A stretch of DNA of 64,000 bases from Amycolatopsis lexingtonensis (lineage in GTDB: Bacteria > Actinomycetota > Actinomycetes > Mycobacteriales > Pseudonocardiaceae): NCBI RefSeq assembly GCF_014873755.1, contig NZ_JADBEG010000001.1, forward strand, positions 7,662,501 to 7,726,500, read 5' to 3'. The notes under the pieces are model-generated. The model was given only the letters and a program-made list of their open reading frames with translations, did not search any database and had not been told where the DNA came from. Positions 16,404 through 25,720 of this stretch are shown here, piece after piece. Position 1 is the stretch's first letter, and every line of letters begins with the position of its first letter. The position numbers and the translations under genes were made by a program.

Positions 16404-17342
16404 ATGACCGAAGCGACGAAGACGCTGCTCATGACCGGTGCGAGCCGGGGCATCGGCCGGGTCGCGGCCGAACGGCTGCTGCGGGACCGGCCGGACCAGT
16501 TGCTGCTCGTCGTCGTGCGCGGGGAGGAGGCCGGGCGTCGGCTCGCGCGTGAGCTGGCCGAGCGCACGGGGAACGCGAACGTCCGGCCGGTGTCGTGCGA
16601 CCTCGGCTCCCTGGCGGAGGTGCGCGCGGCGGCGGAAGCCGTGCGGGCGATGCTGGACGAGCGGGAAATCCCGCCGCTGGCGGGCTTCCTGGGCAACGCG
16701 GGTGTCCAGATGGCGTCGGCCGCGAAGGCGACGGCGGACGGCTTCGAAGCCACGTTCGGGATCAATGTCCTGGCGAACTACCTGCTGCTCCGCTTGCTCG
16801 CCGACCGGTTCGAAGCGGGCGCGCGCGTGGTGATCACCGGCAGTGAGTCGCACTTCGGCGACTTCCGGCACAACCTGGGTCTCGTTCCGGCGCCCCGCTG
16901 GACGGACACCCGAAATCTCGCCCGGCCGGGCACCGGCCCCGAAGCTGAAAGCGTGACCGCGGGGCGCCGGGCCTATTCGACGAGCAAGCTCGGCGTGCAG
17001 TACCTGGTGCACGCGTTCGCGAGGCGGATCCCCGAGGCCGACGTCTACGCCTACACCCCGGGGCTGGTCCCCGGTACGGGTCTCGTCCGTGACGCCGGCG
17101 CGATCCAGCGCTTCGGTTTCCGGTGGTTGCTTCCGCTGTTGTGGGCGACGCCTATCGCGTCGAGCCCGCAGACGGCCGGGGCCAAGCTGGCGGCGACCAT
17201 GACGGCGGTTCGGCCGGGCGAGTCCGGGGCATACCTCGACCGCGGCCGGGTCGTGCCGTCTTCGGCGGAGTCGTACGACGAGGAGCGGGAGGAGGAGCTG
17301 TGGCGTGGCGCGGCCGAGTTGTGCGGCGTACCGGTGTCGTGA
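16404..17342 (+). CDS. SDR-family oxidoreductase (protochlorophyllide-reductase-like length)
   Basis: 312 residues from ATG 16404, preceded by GGGGG at 16394-16398 (GTG 16389 is an alternative). Cofactor motif TGASRGIG, 'LAGFLGNAGVQ', and 'YSTSKLGVQYLVHAFAR' with the YxxxK pair. The longer C terminus matches the retinol-dehydrogenase/WWOX-like SDR branch. It is presumably induced by the ligand of the divergent TetR regulator; small hydrophobic carbonyl or alcohol detoxification is a guess. Confidence 0.85.
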   Translation: MTEATKTLLMTGASRGIGRVAAERLLRDRPDQLLLVVVRGEEAGRRLARELAERTGNANVRPVSCDLGSLAEVRAAAEAVRAMLDEREIPPLAGFLGNAGVQMASAAKATADGFEATFGINVLANYLLLRLLADRFEAGARVVITGSESHFGDFRHNLGLVPAPRWTDTRNLARPGTGPEAESVTAGRRAYSTSKLGVQYLVHAFARRIPEADVYAYTPGLVPGTGLVRDAGAIQRFGFRWLLPLLWATPIASSPQTAGAKLAATMTAVRPGESGAYLDRGRVVPSSAESYDEEREEELWRGAAELCGVPVS

Positions 17343-17361
17343 CCGGCACGCCGCGCGCGGC

Positions 17362-17997
17362 TTAGAGCTTCGTGAGTTCGGCCCGCTCGAGCACCTTGAC
17401 CTCGGTCCCTTCGGGCGCGAGGTTCCCGAACAGGCCGTAGTGCATGGCGGGGTTGGCCAGCACGGCCTCGTGAATGGGCACGGCCACCCGCGGCGCGACG
17501 GCCCGCAGGTAGTCGACCGCTTCCCCGGCCTTCAGCCACGGTGCCCCGGTCGGCAGCCCCAGCACGTCGATCTTCTGCTCCGGCACGAAGAACGAGTCAC
17601 CGGGGTGGAAGAAGGCGCCGTCGTCGAAGACGTACCCGATGTTCGGGATGACGGGAATGTCGGAGTGGATCACGGCGTGCTCCCCGCCGACGGCCTTGAC
17701 GGACGTGTCCCCGATCGCGAAGGCGTCCCCGACGTTGGCGACGTCGAACTGAACCCCCAGCTTCTGGACGGCTTCGGCGGACCCGGGATCGACGATCAGC
17801 TTCGCCTCGGGGTTGGCTTCCAGGACCTTCGGCAGCTTCTCGACGTCGAGGTGGTCGAAGTGCTGGTGCGTCACCAGCACGGCGGACAGCTCCCGCTCGC
17901 CCTCGAACCCGGTGGAGAACGCCCCGGGGTCGATCAGGATCCGCTCGGAGCCGGTCTCCAGGAGCAGGCAGGCGTGTCCGAAATGGACGATACGCAT
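17362..17997 (-). CDS. MBL-fold metallo-hydrolase
   Basis: 211 residues from ATG 17997 (GGAGAA ribosome site upstream). Metallo-beta-lactamase superfamily, UlaG/YtnP-like: 'IVHFGHACLLLETG', 'ILIDPGAF', metal motif 'VTHQHFDHLDVEKLP', then 'AVGGEHAVIHSD' and 'FFHPGDSFFVP'. Two zinc ions are expected, with hydrolysis of a phosphoester or lactone-like bond; the substrate is unknown. Convergent with the SDR gene, 19 bp apart. Confidence 0.85.
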   Translation of the reverse strand: MRIVHFGHACLLLETGSERILIDPGAFSTGFEGERELSAVLVTHQHFDHLDVEKLPKVLEANPEAKLIVDPGSAEAVQKLGVQFDVANVGDAFAIGDTSVKAVGGEHAVIHSDIPVIPNIGYVFDDGAFFHPGDSFFVPEQKIDVLGLPTGAPWLKAGEAVDYLRAVAPRVAVPIHEAVLANPAMHYGLFGNLAPEGTEVKVLERAELTKL

Positions 17998-18239
17998 CGA
18001 TGGTTCTCCTTCACACGTGGACGATTCCAGCCTAGTCCGGGTTGTCGCCACGTCGCCAACACGCTCGGTGGCCGACCGTCGGTCCGGCGCCGGCGGGCCG
18101 GGCCGAAATCCTCGTCAGCGGTGACGCTCGGTTTCCATTTCCGGGAATGTCCTTGATCTGTCCACCCCGAACGGAGCAACTTCGGCCAATTGTGGCCCGG
18201 TGGCTTATTCTGTAGCGTCCGGCACTCGGCGCGGGGGGA

Positions 18240-19130
18240 GTGGGCGTCCAGATGCTCAAGAGCTTCCTCGGCTGGCTCCGGGACTACGTGGTCTACACCG
18301 GCATTGTGGGGCTGGTGGAAGGCGTGCTGGGTATCCTGGCCTTCGGCGGGCTGCTCAGCGCATTGCTCGGGAATACCGCGATAAAGGCGGGCGCAATCGT
18401 CGCCGTTCTCCTCGGCGTGATCGGCTTGTACATCCTGCTGATCGCGAACCGGGTCGAATGGCGGTCACGAACGGAACTCGACCGGCGGCTGCTCCAGTAC
18501 TACTGCAACGTCCTCAAGGAACGGCACGGTCACTCGTGGCGGATCGCCAGCTGGGTGGAGTCCGCCGCGGTGCGGGCCAACGGCGACGCGAGCGAAGTGA
18601 TCACCGTGAAGGCGATCGTCGAATGCGACCTGCTCGACTTCTTCGCCATCCGCACGGGCGCGGGCTGGCATCAATCCGAGAAAGCGCGCCGCAAGGTGAA
18701 GGTGGCGGTCAAATCACTCGAAGTCGACGGCATCGGCGGTACGCGAAGGGATGCGACATCCACGTGGCTGAATGACGACAGGTTGGAAGTCATCGCCCAT
18801 TTCGGCAGTCCGGCGAGACGTGGCGACGAGATCGTCATGGTGATCGAAAAAGAATGGCCCGGAAAGTGTGCTCCGTTGATGCGGGAACGGCAGCCGGATG
18901 AATTCGCCTTGACGTTCGCGTGTGTCACCGATTACCTGGAATACGCTGTCCAGTTGCCGGAGGGCAGTGATGTCGCTTGTGACACGATCGGGCTGGTGAA
19001 GGGCCGGCACGACTACTCGCTGGCGGTCCGGCGCAACGGTGTCGGGCCGACCGAGGTGTGTTTGGTGGTGAGGAACATCCCGCCACGGCTTCGGGTCGGG
19101 ATGCGCCTCGACCTGAAGAAGGCGAGGTAG
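18240..19130 (+). CDS. membrane protein of unknown function
   Basis: 296 residues from GTG 18240 (ATG 18252 is equally possible). Two hydrophobic helices at ~16-40 ('TGIVGLVEGVLGILAFGG') and ~46-68 ('AGAIVAVLLGVIGLYILLIA') are followed by a ~220-residue soluble domain with no motif I recognise. The domain is charged, with 'DRRLLQYYCNVLKERHGHSW' near its start. Its codon use is visibly less GC-biased than the neighbours, which hints at recent acquisition. TATTCT at 18206-18211 could be its -10 box. No operon partner. Confidence 0.65.
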   Translation: MGVQMLKSFLGWLRDYVVYTGIVGLVEGVLGILAFGGLLSALLGNTAIKAGAIVAVLLGVIGLYILLIANRVEWRSRTELDRRLLQYYCNVLKERHGHSWRIASWVESAAVRANGDASEVITVKAIVECDLLDFFAIRTGAGWHQSEKARRKVKVAVKSLEVDGIGGTRRDATSTWLNDDRLEVIAHFGSPARRGDEIVMVIEKEWPGKCAPLMRERQPDEFALTFACVTDYLEYAVQLPEGSDVACDTIGLVKGRHDYSLAVRRNGVGPTEVCLVVRNIPPRLRVGMRLDLKKAR

Positions 19131-19325
19131 CCCGTCGGGGTGACGGGGCCTCTTGCTGCTGTTGCAGGCGGGACCTACGTGTCTCCGCCTTCGCCACCTT
19201 GGTGAATCATTACCGTCCTCGACTAGGCATTACGGGAGCCCCCGGCCACCTGTTCCGGCCGAAGACCCGCGACTGTAGCGCCACGCTCGTCTATCGCACA
19301 AATGAAAGCACGATTCGCTGGTCAT

Positions 19326-19340
19326 CCCATCGAGAATGGG
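19326..19340. terminator. small hairpin in 222-bp gap 19131-19352
   Basis: CCCAT (19326-19330), loop CGAGA, ATGGG (19336-19340). It lies just downstream of the converging ArsR-like gene. The rest of the gap shows no gene and no recognisable RNA. Confidence 0.3.
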
Positions 19341-19352
19341 TCGAAGTGTTGC

Positions 19353-20285
19353 TCACAGCTTCCCGGCCAGCAAGGCGTCCCCGAGTTCCGTCCGCCGGTA
19401 CAGCACCCGGTGCCCCCGCCGCTCCGAAGCCAGCAGCCCCGCACCCCGCAACGCCGTCAAGTGCGCCGAAACCGTCGCCGGCGCCAGCCCGTGCCGCCCG
19501 GCCAGCTCGGTGGTCGCCGCCGGGCGGTCCAGCGTCGCCAGCAACATCGCCCGGGTCCGGCCCAGTACCTCCGACAACGCTTCCGGCAACGCCGCCGTGG
19601 ACGTCCACAGCGAAGCGACCCCGCGAGCGGGATACAGCACGGAAATCTGCCACGGCGGCACCGTCACCACCCCGACGTTCGGCCACGCGAACACCGCCGG
19701 GATCAGCAACAGCCCGCGCGAATCGATCTCCAGCCGCTCTCGGGACCGGACGTCGACCAGCACCGACGTTCCCGAAAGCCGGATGCGCGGATGCAGCTCC
19801 GAAAACATCGCCGCGATGCCGCCCGAACCCAGCTGCCGCGTCCGGAACGCGATGTCCGCCGCCAGCAGTTCGCGCAGGCGGGGCCACTCCGGCTCGAGCA
19901 GCGCGTGCCACACGATCTCGAGCTGGTCGGCGAGCAGGTCGCGCGCGGTCGCCGGGTCGTCGGGCAGCAGCGACAGGTCCGCGTCGACCATCCCCAGCTC
20001 GAGTGCCACCTGGGACGGCGGTGTCGCCCGCACGGCCCGCAGTTGGGCCGAAGCCGTCGTCTCCGGGCCGCCGGGCGGCGGGCTCAGGAACTCGGTGATG
20101 TAGTGCCGCGCGCTCAGCACCGCAGCCAGCTCGGGCACGTCGGGAAGGTCGGACAGCCACGGCGGGTGCGCCGGGTGCGCGCGGACGCCGAGCAGCGTCT
20201 GGACGGCGCCGAGCACCTCTTCCAGCGGCGAAATCGCGAACCGGACGCGCTGGCTGCCGGCCGCGGTCAGAACCAGTTCGATCAT
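19353..20285 (-). CDS. ArsR-like winged-helix regulator with large N-terminal domain (DUF5937 type)
   Basis: 310 residues from ATG 20285. About 230 N-terminal residues of the DUF5937 kind ('FAISPLEEVLGAVQTLLG', 'LLIPAVFAWPNVGVV', 'ISVLYPARGVASLW') precede a C-terminal ArsR winged helix: 'LGRTRAMLLATLDRPAATTE', 'HGLAPATVSAHLTALRGAG' and 'RRGHRVLYRRTELG'. The N domain may sense a small molecule. Divergent from an MFS exporter with 61 bp between starts, so it probably controls that transporter. Confidence 0.82.
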   Translation of the reverse strand: MIELVLTAAGSQRVRFAISPLEEVLGAVQTLLGVRAHPAHPPWLSDLPDVPELAAVLSARHYITEFLSPPPGGPETTASAQLRAVRATPPSQVALELGMVDADLSLLPDDPATARDLLADQLEIVWHALLEPEWPRLRELLAADIAFRTRQLGSGGIAAMFSELHPRIRLSGTSVLVDVRSRERLEIDSRGLLLIPAVFAWPNVGVVTVPPWQISVLYPARGVASLWTSTAALPEALSEVLGRTRAMLLATLDRPAATTELAGRHGLAPATVSAHLTALRGAGLLASERRGHRVLYRRTELGDALLAGKL

Positions 20286-20346
20286 CGCCGATTCGCTCTC
20301 ACCCGAATGAGTGTGCCGCACGAACGCCGCCGGAGAGGGTGTCGGC

Positions 20347-21486
20347 ATGTCGTTGTTCACCCATCGCGCCTACTGGCGCTGGTCGGCGGGCGTGCAGTTC
20401 GCCCGGCTCCCGGCGACCATGGCGCCGCTCGCTTTCACCCTGCTCACGACGGCCACGACCGGGTCGTACCGGCTGGGTGGCGTGCTCATGTCGGTCTTCG
20501 TCGTCGCCGAGATGGCCGGTGCCGTGCCGGTCGGGCGGCTGCTCGACCGCGTCGGGCCGTCCCGCGGCCTGACGGCGCTTCTGCTCTTCACCGCCGCGGG
20601 GTTCGGCGTGCTGGCCGCGGCCGCGAAAGCGCCGGCCCCGGTGCTGCTCGCGCTGGTCCTGCTGCCCGGGATCTCGGCCGGCGCCCTGTCCGGCGGCTTC
20701 CGGACGCTCCTGGCCGACACGGTGGACGACGAGCTGCTGCCCCGCGCGATCTCCGTCGACGCGATGCTCCTCGAAGGCGTGCTGATCGGCGGCCCGGCGC
20801 TGGTCGCGCTGCTCGACCTGGCTGGCCCGGTCGTCCCGGTGGCCGCCATGGCCGTGGCCTGCGTGGCCGCCGCCGCGCTCGTCCCGCGCCGCGCGGGTGT
20901 CCCTGATCGGGTGGAATCCGCCGCCGACGTCCCGCCCGCGCGGCTCCTCGCCTACCTGCCGTGGCTGTGCTGCGCGTTCACCGTCGGGCTGCTGCTCTCG
21001 ACGATCGAGGTCGCGCCGCTGCCGCTGGTGCTGCGCCTCGGCGCGCCGGAGACCGCCGCGCCGGTCGTCATCGCCGTGCTCAGCGGGGCGAGCATCCTGG
21101 GCAGCGCGCTCTACGCGTGGCGCGGCAAGACCGGCGACCCGCGGCTGTTCCTCGCCGGGTTCGTGGCCGGCGGGCTCACCCTCGCGGCGGATTTCGGCTG
21201 GCCGGGACTGATCGCGTCGATCGCGGTCATCGGCGGGTGCACCGGGCCGCTGGTCGCCGCGACGTCGGTCAACCTCCAGCGTCTCCTGCCGAAGAACCGC
21301 AGGTCAGCGGGGTTCTCCCTGAGCTTCACCGTGCAGGCGTGCGGCTTCGGGCTGGGCTCGCTGGCGGTCGGCGTGCTGCCGTTGTGGCTCGCCCCGCTCT
21401 TCGGTGTCTTTGCCGCGGCGATCGCCGGTGCAATGCTGGTGGTGAAGCCCGCGCGAGCTATTGGCACAGTGTCAGTAACGTCGTAA
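20347..21486 (+). CDS. MFS transporter
   Basis: 379 residues from ATG 20347, preceded by GGAGAGGG. About 11-12 hydrophobic segments; N-half motif 'GAVPVGRLLDRVGPSRGL' matches the MFS loop 2-3 (G-x-x-x-D-R-x-G-R-R) pattern. The substrate cannot be read from sequence. Paired divergently with a DUF5937/ArsR regulator, an arrangement common for drug or metabolite exporters in actinobacteria. Confidence 0.85.
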   Translation: MSLFTHRAYWRWSAGVQFARLPATMAPLAFTLLTTATTGSYRLGGVLMSVFVVAEMAGAVPVGRLLDRVGPSRGLTALLLFTAAGFGVLAAAAKAPAPVLLALVLLPGISAGALSGGFRTLLADTVDDELLPRAISVDAMLLEGVLIGGPALVALLDLAGPVVPVAAMAVACVAAAALVPRRAGVPDRVESAADVPPARLLAYLPWLCCAFTVGLLLSTIEVAPLPLVLRLGAPETAAPVVIAVLSGASILGSALYAWRGKTGDPRLFLAGFVAGGLTLAADFGWPGLIASIAVIGGCTGPLVAATSVNLQRLLPKNRRSAGFSLSFTVQACGFGLGSLAVGVLPLWLAPLFGVFAAAIAGAMLVVKPARAIGTVSVTS

Positions 21487-21519
21487 CCTGGGCTGAACCT
21501 CGACCCACGGGAGACGCCG

Positions 21520-23016
21520 ATGACCGCCGTCCAGCCGAAGCCGACGTCGGTCGGCGAAACCTTCGACTCGCTCAGCCCGGCGACCGACGAGGTGGTCGGA
21601 ACCTACCCGATCCACTCGGCGGAAGACGTCAAGGCGGCCGTCGAGCGGGCGCGCATCGCCGCGAAGTGGTGGGAAGGCCTCGGCTTCGCCGGGCGCGCGG
21701 AGCGGCTGAAGAGCTGGAAGGGCGTGCTGACGCGGCGGCTGCCGCAGCTGTGCCAGGTGGTCCGCGACGAGACGGGCAAGCCGATCGCCGACGCGCAACT
21801 CGAGAGCGTCCTGGCCATCGAGCACATCGCCTGGGCGGGCAAGCACGCGAAGAAGATCCTCGGCAAGCAGAAGCGCTCGGCCGGGCTGCTGATGTCGAAC
21901 CAGGCCGCCACCGTCGAGTACCAGCCGCTCGGCGTGGTCGGCGTGATCGGCCCGTGGAACTACCCGGTGTTCACCCCGCTCGGCTCCATCGCGTACGCGC
22001 TCGCGGCGGGCAACGCCGTCGTCTTCAAGCCCAGCGAGTACACCCCCGGCGTCGGGAAGTGGCTGGTCGACGCGTTCGCCGAGATCGTCCCGGAGAAGCC
22101 GGTGCTGCAGCTGATCACCGGCTTCGGCGAGACCGGCGCGGCGCTGGTCGGCGCCGGCGTCGACAAGATCGCGTTCACCGGCTCGACCGCCACCGGCAAG
22201 CGGATCATGGCCGCGGCCGCCGAGACGCTCACCCCGGTCGTCATCGAGGCGGGCGGCAAGGACCCGGTGCTCGTCGACGCGGACGCCGACCTCGACGCGG
22301 CGGCCGACGCCACGGTCTGGGGCGCGTTCTCCAACTCCGGCCAGACCTGCATCGGCGTCGAGCGCGTGTACGTCCACGAGAAGGTGCACGACGCCTTCGT
22401 GGCGAAGGTCGTCGAGAAGTCCAAGGACGTGCGCGCGGGTTCGGACGAGGCCGCGCAGTACGGCCCGGTGACGATGCCGTCGCAGCTCGGCGTGATCAAG
22501 CGCCACATCCAGGACGCGCTGGCCCGCGGCGGCAAGGCGGTCCTCGGCGGCGAGGACGCGGTCGGCGACCGCTACGCGCAGCCCACGGTGCTGATCGACG
22601 TCCCGGAGGACTCCGAGGCGGTCAAGGAGGAGACCTTCGGGCCGACGGTGACGATCGCGAAGGTCCGCGACATGGACGAAGCGGTCGAGTTGGCGAACAG
22701 CACGAAGTACGGCCTGGGCTCGACGGTCTTCTCGAAGTCCCGAGGCGTCGAGCTGGCCGAGAAGCTGCGCACGGGCATGACGGCGATCAACGCGCCGCTG
22801 TCGTTCGCGGGCATCGCCTCCCTGCCTTTCGGCGGGGTCGGCGACTCGGGCTTCGGCCGCATCCACGGCCCGGAGGGGCTGCGCGAGTTCGCCCGCACGA
22901 AGGCGATCGCGCGTCAGCGGTTCACCGCCCCGCTGACGCTGACGTCGTTCACCCGCAAGGAATCGACGGACGCGCTGGTCGCCAAGCTGGTGACCATCCT
23001 GCACGGCAAGCGCTAG
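21520..23016 (+). CDS. NAD(P)-dependent aldehyde dehydrogenase
   Basis: 498 residues. Family residues: 'VVGVIGPWNYPVFTPLG' (Asn of the oxyanion hole), 'FKPSEYTP', 'ITGFGETGAALV', 'IAFTGSTATGKRI' (cofactor), general base Glu in 'PVVIEAGGKDP' and nucleophile Cys in 'NSGQTCIGVERVYV'. It oxidises an aldehyde to the acid. The converging GMC alcohol oxidase suggests an alcohol-aldehyde-acid pair, for instance choline to betaine, but they are transcribed towards each other, so co-function is an inference. Stop TAG is shared through CTAG with that gene. Confidence 0.9.
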   Translation: MTAVQPKPTSVGETFDSLSPATDEVVGTYPIHSAEDVKAAVERARIAAKWWEGLGFAGRAERLKSWKGVLTRRLPQLCQVVRDETGKPIADAQLESVLAIEHIAWAGKHAKKILGKQKRSAGLLMSNQAATVEYQPLGVVGVIGPWNYPVFTPLGSIAYALAAGNAVVFKPSEYTPGVGKWLVDAFAEIVPEKPVLQLITGFGETGAALVGAGVDKIAFTGSTATGKRIMAAAAETLTPVVIEAGGKDPVLVDADADLDAAADATVWGAFSNSGQTCIGVERVYVHEKVHDAFVAKVVEKSKDVRAGSDEAAQYGPVTMPSQLGVIKRHIQDALARGGKAVLGGEDAVGDRYAQPTVLIDVPEDSEAVKEETFGPTVTIAKVRDMDEAVELANSTKYGLGSTVFSKSRGVELAEKLRTGMTAINAPLSFAGIASLPFGGVGDSGFGRIHGPEGLREFARTKAIARQRFTAPLTLTSFTRKESTDALVAKLVTILHGKR

Positions 23017-24581
23017 CGGCCCCGGATCAGATCCGCGGCCTTCTCCGCGACCATGACGGTCGGCGCGTTCGTGTTGCCCCGCGGCACCACGGGCATCACG
23101 GACGCGTCGACCACGCGCAGGCCCTCGACGCCGTTCACCCGCAGCTGCGGATCGACGACCGTCCCGATCGAGCACGTCCCGACGGGGTGGTAGAGCGTCT
23201 GCGTGTTCTCGCGGATGTGGTCGGCCAGCTCGGAATCGCTCAGATCGTGCCGCGACGGCAGGAACGGCTGGTCGAGGAACCGCTTGAGCGGCCCCGACTT
23301 CCCGATGTCGATCAGCGCGCGCAGCCCGGCGATCATCGTCTCCATGTCCTTCGGCTCCGCGTAGTACGCCGGGTCGATTTCCGGCTTCCACAACGGGTTC
23401 GCCGACTTCAGCCGCAGCCGGCCGCGGCTCGCGACGTCCACCAGCGTCGCCGCCGACGTGAAGCCGGGGACCGTCGGTTCGCGCAACCCGTTGTCGTAGA
23501 ACAACGTCGGCGCCACGTGGATCTGCATGTCCGGCGCGGGCAGGCCGTCGCCGGTCGGGAAGAACGCGCCCGCTTCGCCGATGTTGGACGCCAGCGGCCC
23601 GCGCTTGGTCAGCTGGTAGCGGACGAGGCCGCGCGGCGTGGCCGCGTCGACCAGGTCGGTGGTGCCGCGCGTGGACCAGATGATCCCGCAGGCCGGGTGG
23701 TCGTGCAGGTTCTCGCCGACGCCGGGCAGCGCGGCGACGACGTCGATGCCGTGCTCGCGCAGGTGCTCGGCCGGGCCGACACCGGAGACCATCAGCAGTT
23801 GCGGCGAGTTCACCGCCCCGCCGCTCAGGATCACCTCGGTGGACGCGTGCGCGGTGCGCTCGACGCCGTTGTCCAAATAGGACACTCCGACCGCGCGGGT
23901 GCCTTCGAAGACGATCCGGGTCGCGGGCGAGGACGTCTTCACGGTGAGGTTCGGCCGCTCGAGCGCCGGGCGCAGGTAGGCGTCCGCGGTGGACCAGCGG
24001 CGGCCCTTCTTGCAGGTCACCTGGTAGACGCCGGCGCCTTCCTGGCTCTCGCCGTTGAAGTCGTCGGTGCGCTTGAGGCCCCACGCGACGGCCGAGTCGA
24101 CCCAGGCGTGCGACAGCTCGTGGGTGAACCGCCGGTCCTCGACGTGCAGCGGGCCGTCGGTGCCGTGCAGCGGCCCGCCGAGCCGCTGGTTGCCCTCGGC
24201 GCGCTTGAAGTACGGGAGGACGTCGTCCCAGCCCCAGCCTTCGGCACCGTGGGAATCGCGCCAGCCGTCGTAGTCGGCGCGGTTGCCGCGGATGTAGATC
24301 ATCGCGTTGATCGACGAGCAGCCGCCGAGCACCTTCCCGCGCGGCCAGTAGGACGTCTTGCCGGTGTGCTTCTGCTCGACGGTCTCGTAGTTCCAGTCCC
24401 ACTTGGTCTTGAACAGCGAGGGGAACGCGGCGGGGATGTGGATCTCGTCCGCGGTGTCCTCGCCGCCCGCTTCGAGCAGCAGGACCTGCGCCGACGGGTC
24501 CTCGGTGAGCCGGTTGGCGAGCACGCAGCCCGCGCTGCCGGCGCCGACGATGACGTAGTCGAAGGACTCCTGGACGGCCAC
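23013..24581 (-). CDS. GMC-family FAD oxidoreductase (choline/alcohol dehydrogenase type)
   Basis: 522 residues. FAD-binding 'VIVGAGSAGCVLANRLTED' and 'LLLEAGGEDT', GMC signature 1 region 'WPRGKVLGGCSSINAMIYIR', signature 2 region 'ILSGGAVNSPQLLMVSG', and C-terminal catalytic 'LYHPVGTCSIG' with His, then 'NTNAPTVMVAEKAADL'. Length and motifs fit BetA-like choline or long-chain alcohol dehydrogenases. GGAGGCACC precedes the ATG. No betaine transporter or BetI regulator is adjacent, so the substrate is open. Confidence 0.88.
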   Translation of the reverse strand: MAVQESFDYVIVGAGSAGCVLANRLTEDPSAQVLLLEAGGEDTADEIHIPAAFPSLFKTKWDWNYETVEQKHTGKTSYWPRGKVLGGCSSINAMIYIRGNRADYDGWRDSHGAEGWGWDDVLPYFKRAEGNQRLGGPLHGTDGPLHVEDRRFTHELSHAWVDSAVAWGLKRTDDFNGESQEGAGVYQVTCKKGRRWSTADAYLRPALERPNLTVKTSSPATRIVFEGTRAVGVSYLDNGVERTAHASTEVILSGGAVNSPQLLMVSGVGPAEHLREHGIDVVAALPGVGENLHDHPACGIIWSTRGTTDLVDAATPRGLVRYQLTKRGPLASNIGEAGAFFPTGDGLPAPDMQIHVAPTLFYDNGLREPTVPGFTSAATLVDVASRGRLRLKSANPLWKPEIDPAYYAEPKDMETMIAGLRALIDIGKSGPLKRFLDQPFLPSRHDLSDSELADHIRENTQTLYHPVGTCSIGTVVDPQLRVNGVEGLRVVDASVMPVVPRGNTNAPTVMVAEKAADLIRGR

Positions 24582-24748
24582 GGTGCCTCCTGTTGGCGAG
24601 ATGTCAACGACTCATCATGGCGCAGCGCCGCGCCCTCGGCCAGTCTAGGTTTTCCGGTGGCCCTCGCCACCTGGGCGCGAGTGCGGCAAATGGTGTCAAC
24701 TATGCTGGCCCGGTACCCACGACCTGCGTGAATAAGGAGCAGCCTGCC

Positions 24749-24988
24749 GTGGCCCGAGTCGTCGTCGACGTCATGCCGAAGCCCGAAATCCTCGACCCGC
24801 AGGGACAGGCCGCGCTCGGCGCCGCCGGCCGCCTCGGCTTCACCGGGATCAAGGAGATCCGCCAGGGCAAGCACTTCGAGATCGAGGTCGACGACACGGT
24901 CGACGACGCCACGCTGGAGAAGATCGCCGAGGGCTTCCTGGCGAACCCGGTGATCGAGCAGTGGACCATCAAGCGGGTGGAGGCGTGA
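24749..24988 (+). CDS. purS: phosphoribosylformylglycinamidine synthase subunit PurS
   Basis: 79 residues from GTG 24749, with AAGGAGC 9-15 nt upstream. Typical PurS: '[20 protein letters not shown]', '[13 protein letters not shown]' and '[14 protein letters not shown]'. PurS bridges PurL and PurQ in the three-subunit FGAM synthase of Gram-positives. It overlaps purQ by GTGA, ensuring coupled synthesis. Confidence 0.95.
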   Translation: MARVVVDVMPKPEILDPQGQAALGAAGRLGFTGIKEIRQGKHFEIEVDDTVDDATLEKIAEGFLANPVIEQWTIKRVEA

Positions 24989-25662
24989 GCGCGCGCATCG
25001 GCGTCATCACGTTCCCGGGCACCCTGGACGACGGCGACGCGGCCCGCGCGGTCCGCTACGCCGGCGCCGAGGCGGTCCCGCTCTGGCACGCGGACGAGAA
25101 CCTCCACGACGTCGACGCGGTCGTCGTCCCGGGCGGCTTCTCCTACGGCGACTACCTGCGCGCGGGCGTGATCGCCCGCTTCGCCCCGGTGATGACCCCG
25201 GTGATCGAAGCGGCCCGCGGCGGCATGCCGGTCCTCGGCATCTGCAACGGCTTCCAGATCCTGTGCGAGGCGGGCCTCCTGCCGGGCGCGATGATCCGCA
25301 ACCAGGGCCTCCACTTCATCTGCCGCGACCAGTGGCTCCGCGTGGAGAACACCGACACGGCGTGGACCACGCGGTACGAGGCCGGGGCCGAGATCCTGAT
25401 CCCGATGAAGAACATCGACGGCTGCTACATGGCCGAGCAGTCCACTTTGGACGAGCTCGAGGCCGAGGGCCGCGTGGTCTTCCGGTACGTGGGCGGCAAC
25501 CCGAACGGCTCGCGCAATGACATCGCGGGCATCCGCAGCGAAAACGGCCGGGTCGTCGGCCTGATGCCGCACCCGGAGCACGCGATCGACGCGTTGACCG
25601 GGCCGTCCGACGACGGGCTGGGGATGTTCTTCAGCGCGGTGGACGCGCTGGTCAAGGCCTGA
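24985..25662 (+). CDS. purQ: phosphoribosylformylglycinamidine synthase, glutaminase subunit PurQ
   Basis: 225 residues from GTG 24985. Class I glutamine amidotransferase: '[20 protein letters not shown]', nucleophile Cys in '[20 protein letters not shown]', and the His-x-Glu pair in '[15 protein letters not shown]'. It supplies ammonia from glutamine to PurL. A strong hairpin follows 16 bp after its stop, separating it from the converging ABC exporter. Confidence 0.96.
   Translation: MSARIGVITFPGTLDDGDAARAVRYAGAEAVPLWHADENLHDVDAVVVPGGFSYGDYLRAGVIARFAPVMTPVIEAARGGMPVLGICNGFQILCEAGLLPGAMIRNQGLHFICRDQWLRVENTDTAWTTRYEAGAEILIPMKNIDGCYMAEQSTLDELEAEGRVVFRYVGGNPNGSRNDIAGIRSENGRVVGLMPHPEHAIDALTGPSDDGLGMFFSAVDALVKA
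25440..25452. repeat. GTCCA-N3-TGGAC palindromic word (in purQ)
   Basis: GTCCACTTTGGAC, identical to the 13-mer in purB at 5695, again encoding Ser-Thr-Leu-Asp with ACT and TTG codons. Confidence 0.5.
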
Positions 25663-25677
25663 GGTCGCACCGGCGGT

Positions 25678-25715
25678 TCCGGGGCTGCGGGACGCTCATC
25701 GTCCACAGCCCCGGA
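25678..25715. terminator. long hairpin between convergent purQ and ABC exporter
   Basis: Outer arms TCCGGGGCTG (25678-25687) and CAGCCCCGGA (25706-25715); inner arms GGACG (25690-25694) and CGTCC (25700-25704) around a CTCAT loop. No U-tract, as is common in high-GC actinobacteria. It serves both converging operons. Confidence 0.65.
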
Positions 25716-25720
25716 CCGCT

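Noticed and set aside
20961..24731. Very long open frame (over 1,200 codons) spanning the MFS, aldehyde dehydrogenase and GMC genes
   Set aside because: Arg/Ala/Gly-rich translation typical of an out-of-frame reading of GC-rich genes; no domain, and it covers well-supported genes.
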